Assembly (NCBI GenBank): GCA_008711295.1
Contig: VUYV01000090.1
Coordinates: 1,109,331 to 1,173,330, forward strand
Direction of reading: 5' to 3'
DNA length: 64,000 bases
Source of the DNA: Anarhynchus alexandrinus
Taxonomy: Eukaryota > Chordata > Aves > Charadriiformes > Charadriidae
Shown: positions 62,240 through 64,000 of the stretch, piece by piece
Position numbering within the stretch: the stretch's first letter is position 1
How the letters are laid out: the number at the start of each line of letters is the position of its first letter
Translations under genes and position numbers: made by a program
The notes under the pieces: generated by a model
The model's input: only the letters and a program-made list of their open reading frames with translations
Told to the model about the DNA's origin: nothing
Database searches by the model: none

Positions 62240-62784
62240 TCAGACTGACAGGCCTGTAGTTCCCCAGATTCTCCTTCTGGCCCTTCTTGTACCTGAGCAT
62301 CACATTTGCTAACTTCCAGTCAACTGGGACCTCCCCGGTTAACCAGGACTGATGATAAATGATGGAAAGTGGCTTGGTGAATGTTTCTGCCAGCTCCCTT
62401 GGTACCCTTGGGTGGATCCCATCCAGCCCCATAGACTTGTGTGTGTCTAAGTGGTGTAGCAGGTTGCTAACCATTTCCCCTTAGATTACAGGAATAATTA
62501 CACTCCCTGTCCCTGTCTTCCAGCTCAGAGAGCTGGGTACCTGGAGGTCAACTGGTCTTACTATTAAAGACTGAGGCAAAGAAGGCATTAAGTACCTCAG
62601 CCTTTTCCTCACCTTTTATCATTATGTTTCCTTCTGCATCCAATAAAAGATGCAGATTGTCCTTAGCCCTCCTTTTGTTGCTAATGTATCTATAGAAACA
62701 TTTTTTATTGTCTTTCACAGCAGTAGCCAGATTAAGTTCTAGTTGGTCTTTGGGCCTTCTAATTTTCTCCCTGCATAACCTCAC
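62229..62784 (-). pseudogene. CR1 ORF2: linker and reverse-transcriptase fingers region, broken
   Basis: The minus frame 62548-62784 reads NLATAVKDNKKCFYRYISNK and EVLNAFFASVF, the CR1 linker between endonuclease and reverse transcriptase. A second frame at 62229-62474 reads HKSMGLDGIHPRVPRELAE, then TKPLSIIYHQSW, VPVDWKLANV and GNYRPVSL, the first reverse-transcriptase motifs. A frameshift between 62548 and 62474 separates them. Right after YRPVSLNSG the sequence jumps to [15 protein letters not shown] in another frame. The palm and thumb-proximal segment normally in between is missing. Confidence 0.88.
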
Positions 62785-62844
62785 GACCTCCTTGTAGTCC
62801 TCCTGAGTGGTCTGCCCCTTCTTCCAAAAGTCATAAACTCTCTT

Positions 62845-63945
62845 TTATCCCCTGAGTTCCAGCCAAAGCTCTCTGTTCAGCCAGGCCGGTCTTCTTCCCC
62901 ATTGGCTCATCTTTTGGCACATGAGGACAACCTGTTCCTGCACCTTTAAGAGTTCCTTCTTGAAAAATGTCCAGCCTTCCTGGACTCCTTTGCCCCTCAG
63001 AACTGCCTCCCAAGGGATTCTGCCAACCAGACTCCTAAACAGGCCAAAGTCTGCCCTCCAGAAGTTCAAGGTAGCAGTTCTGCTGACTTCCCTCCTTACT
63101 TCTCCAAGAATCAAAAACTCCATCATTTTGTGGTTGCTATGCCCAAGACAGCCTCCAACTGTCACATCACCTGCAAGTCCTTCTTTGTTCACAAACAACA
63201 GGTCCAGTGGGGCGCCATTCCTAGTTGGCTCACTCACCAGCTGTGTCAGGAAGTTATCTTCCACACACTTTAGGAACCTCCTAGACTGTTTCCTCTCCTG
63301 TGTATGGTATTTCCAGCAGATATCTGGTAAGCTGAAGTCCCCTACGAGAACACGGGCTAGCAATTGTGAGACTTCTCCCAGCTGCTTAAAGAATATTTCA
63401 TCTGCTTCTTCATCCCACCATGATATCTGCCTTGTTGTCCTTCCCCTTGATTCTTGCCCATAAGCACTCAACCGTCTCATCACCATCATTAAGTTCTAGA
63501 CAATCAAAACACCCCCTAACACCCCACTGTCTCTCCTTCCTTGCCTATTCCTTCTGAAGAATTTATAGCCATCCATTGCAGCACTCCAGTTGTGTGAGTC
63601 ATCCCAACATGTTTCCGTGTTGGCAACTGTATCATAGTCTTCCTTCTGCACAATGGTTTCCAGCTTCTCCTGTTTGTTGTCCATGGTGCATGCATTGACG
63701 AAGAGGCACTTCAGCTGGGCTGTTGGCCATGTCACCTTATTAGAGGAACACCTCTTAATTCCTTTGAGGTATTTCCCTGGTGTTTCCCTGTTGGCTCCTA
63801 TTACCTCAGGAGCCCCTGGATTATCTTTGTAAGAAAGAGAAGATGCAAAGAGAGGAACAACTGTAAATATCCCCAATATTTGTGTTCCAGAGCAGAGACT
63901 GCCAAAAAACTGATGTTCTTTCTGTGATGTATTTATTAATTGCAT
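62845..63945 (-). pseudogene. CR1 ORF2: apurinic-type endonuclease domain, broken
   Basis: Two minus-strand frames in the same phase, separated by a stop at 63496-63498. The first (63496-63945) carries LKCLFVNACTMDNKQEKLE, TETCWDDSHNW and DGYKFFRRNRQGRR; the catalytic glutamate in TET is kept. The second (62845-63489) carries GDFSLPDICW at residues 50-59 and LGHSNHKMMEF near residue 115, followed by the usual post-endonuclease region. Family motifs are GDFN and SDH, so the N of GDFN and the D of SDH are both replaced. A stop at 62845-62847 ends it. Confidence 0.88.
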
Positions 63946-64000
63946 TTATATGCAAACCTACTCCACAGCAGGAAGGAGGAAGGTACAAGACAAAAATGGA

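Larger units (their letters stand above)
61333..63950 (-). mobile_element. Long CR1 copy, nearly full ORF2 region, internally deleted
   Basis: Read on the minus strand, the 3' end is at about 61333 (plus-strand GGAATCATAGAATCATTTAGG). The element then proceeds through the reverse-transcriptase C-terminus, a deletion junction near 62239, the fingers region, a linker and the endonuclease to an N-terminal endonuclease block near 63750. It may continue beyond the window end. At about 2.6 kb it is the longest CR1 here. It shares the GGACTTGG...CTAGGTTAA 3'-end subtype with the copy at 54.6 kb. Stops, frameshifts, a core deletion and lost catalytic residues show it is inactive. Confidence 0.92.

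Noticed and set aside
62921..63463. 180-codon plus-strand open frame
   Set aside because: Antisense to the CR1 endonuclease frame at 62845-63489, with no independent family match.
1..64000. CRISPR arrays, tRNA/rRNA genes, phage or bacterial defence systems
   Set aside because: No regularly spaced repeats, no intact tRNA box pair with cloverleaf potential, no rRNA sequence, and the whole window has vertebrate character.

Overview
This looks like a stretch of bird nuclear chromosome. The evidence is at least seven CR1 (chicken repeat 1) non-LTR retrotransposon copies. The younger ones have the diagnostic avian CR1 3' end: a GGTTTAGGTTGGAAAGGACC-type block followed by short ATTCTATG repeats. 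There are no Alu/B1-type SINEs, no L1 and no bacterial operon structure. The base composition is AT-leaning, with scattered homopolymer runs. I cannot name the species or the chromosome.

I find no convincing protein-coding gene or exon. Apart from CR1 protein remnants, no open frame resembles a protein family I know. The longest non-CR1 open frame (55446-56228, about 260 codons) is longer than chance would usually give, but I cannot assign it. The window is best read as intergenic or long-intron DNA.

Layout. 1-21.4 kb is unique-looking non-coding DNA with an ancient L2-type LINE relic (about 1.65-1.88 kb), a MIR-type SINE relic on the minus strand (about 6.78-6.91 kb), a 20-bp perfect palindrome (4441), a long imperfect hairpin of precursor-microRNA size (9328-9413), several possibly conserved non-coding blocks (10, 13.5 and 15 kb) and simple repeats. 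22.06-23.05 kb is the best-preserved CR1, with an uninterrupted 3' reverse-transcriptase reading frame. 23-45 kb is non-coding, with a strong CTCF-like motif at 23592-23604, a weaker one at 30248 and a few old repeat traces. 45.55-46.08 kb is an old CR1. 48.06-48.68 kb is the best conserved-element candidate by appearance. 50.35-51.24 kb is a CR1 holding a perfect 229-bp duplication split by the window's only N, very probably an assembly fault. 54-64 kb is CR1-rich: a 3' fragment at 54.6 kb, an ancient copy at 57.1-58.2 kb, two adjacent minus-strand copies at 59.7-60.6 kb, and a long minus-strand copy from 61.33 kb to near or past the window end. That last copy keeps endonuclease and reverse-transcriptase pieces but has stops, frameshifts, a core deletion and lost catalytic residues.

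No set of genes works together here. The main points of interest are retrotransposon decay, possible regulatory or structural elements, and one probable assembly error. Repeat, conserved-element and motif calls were made by eye from recall of family consensus sequences, without alignment.
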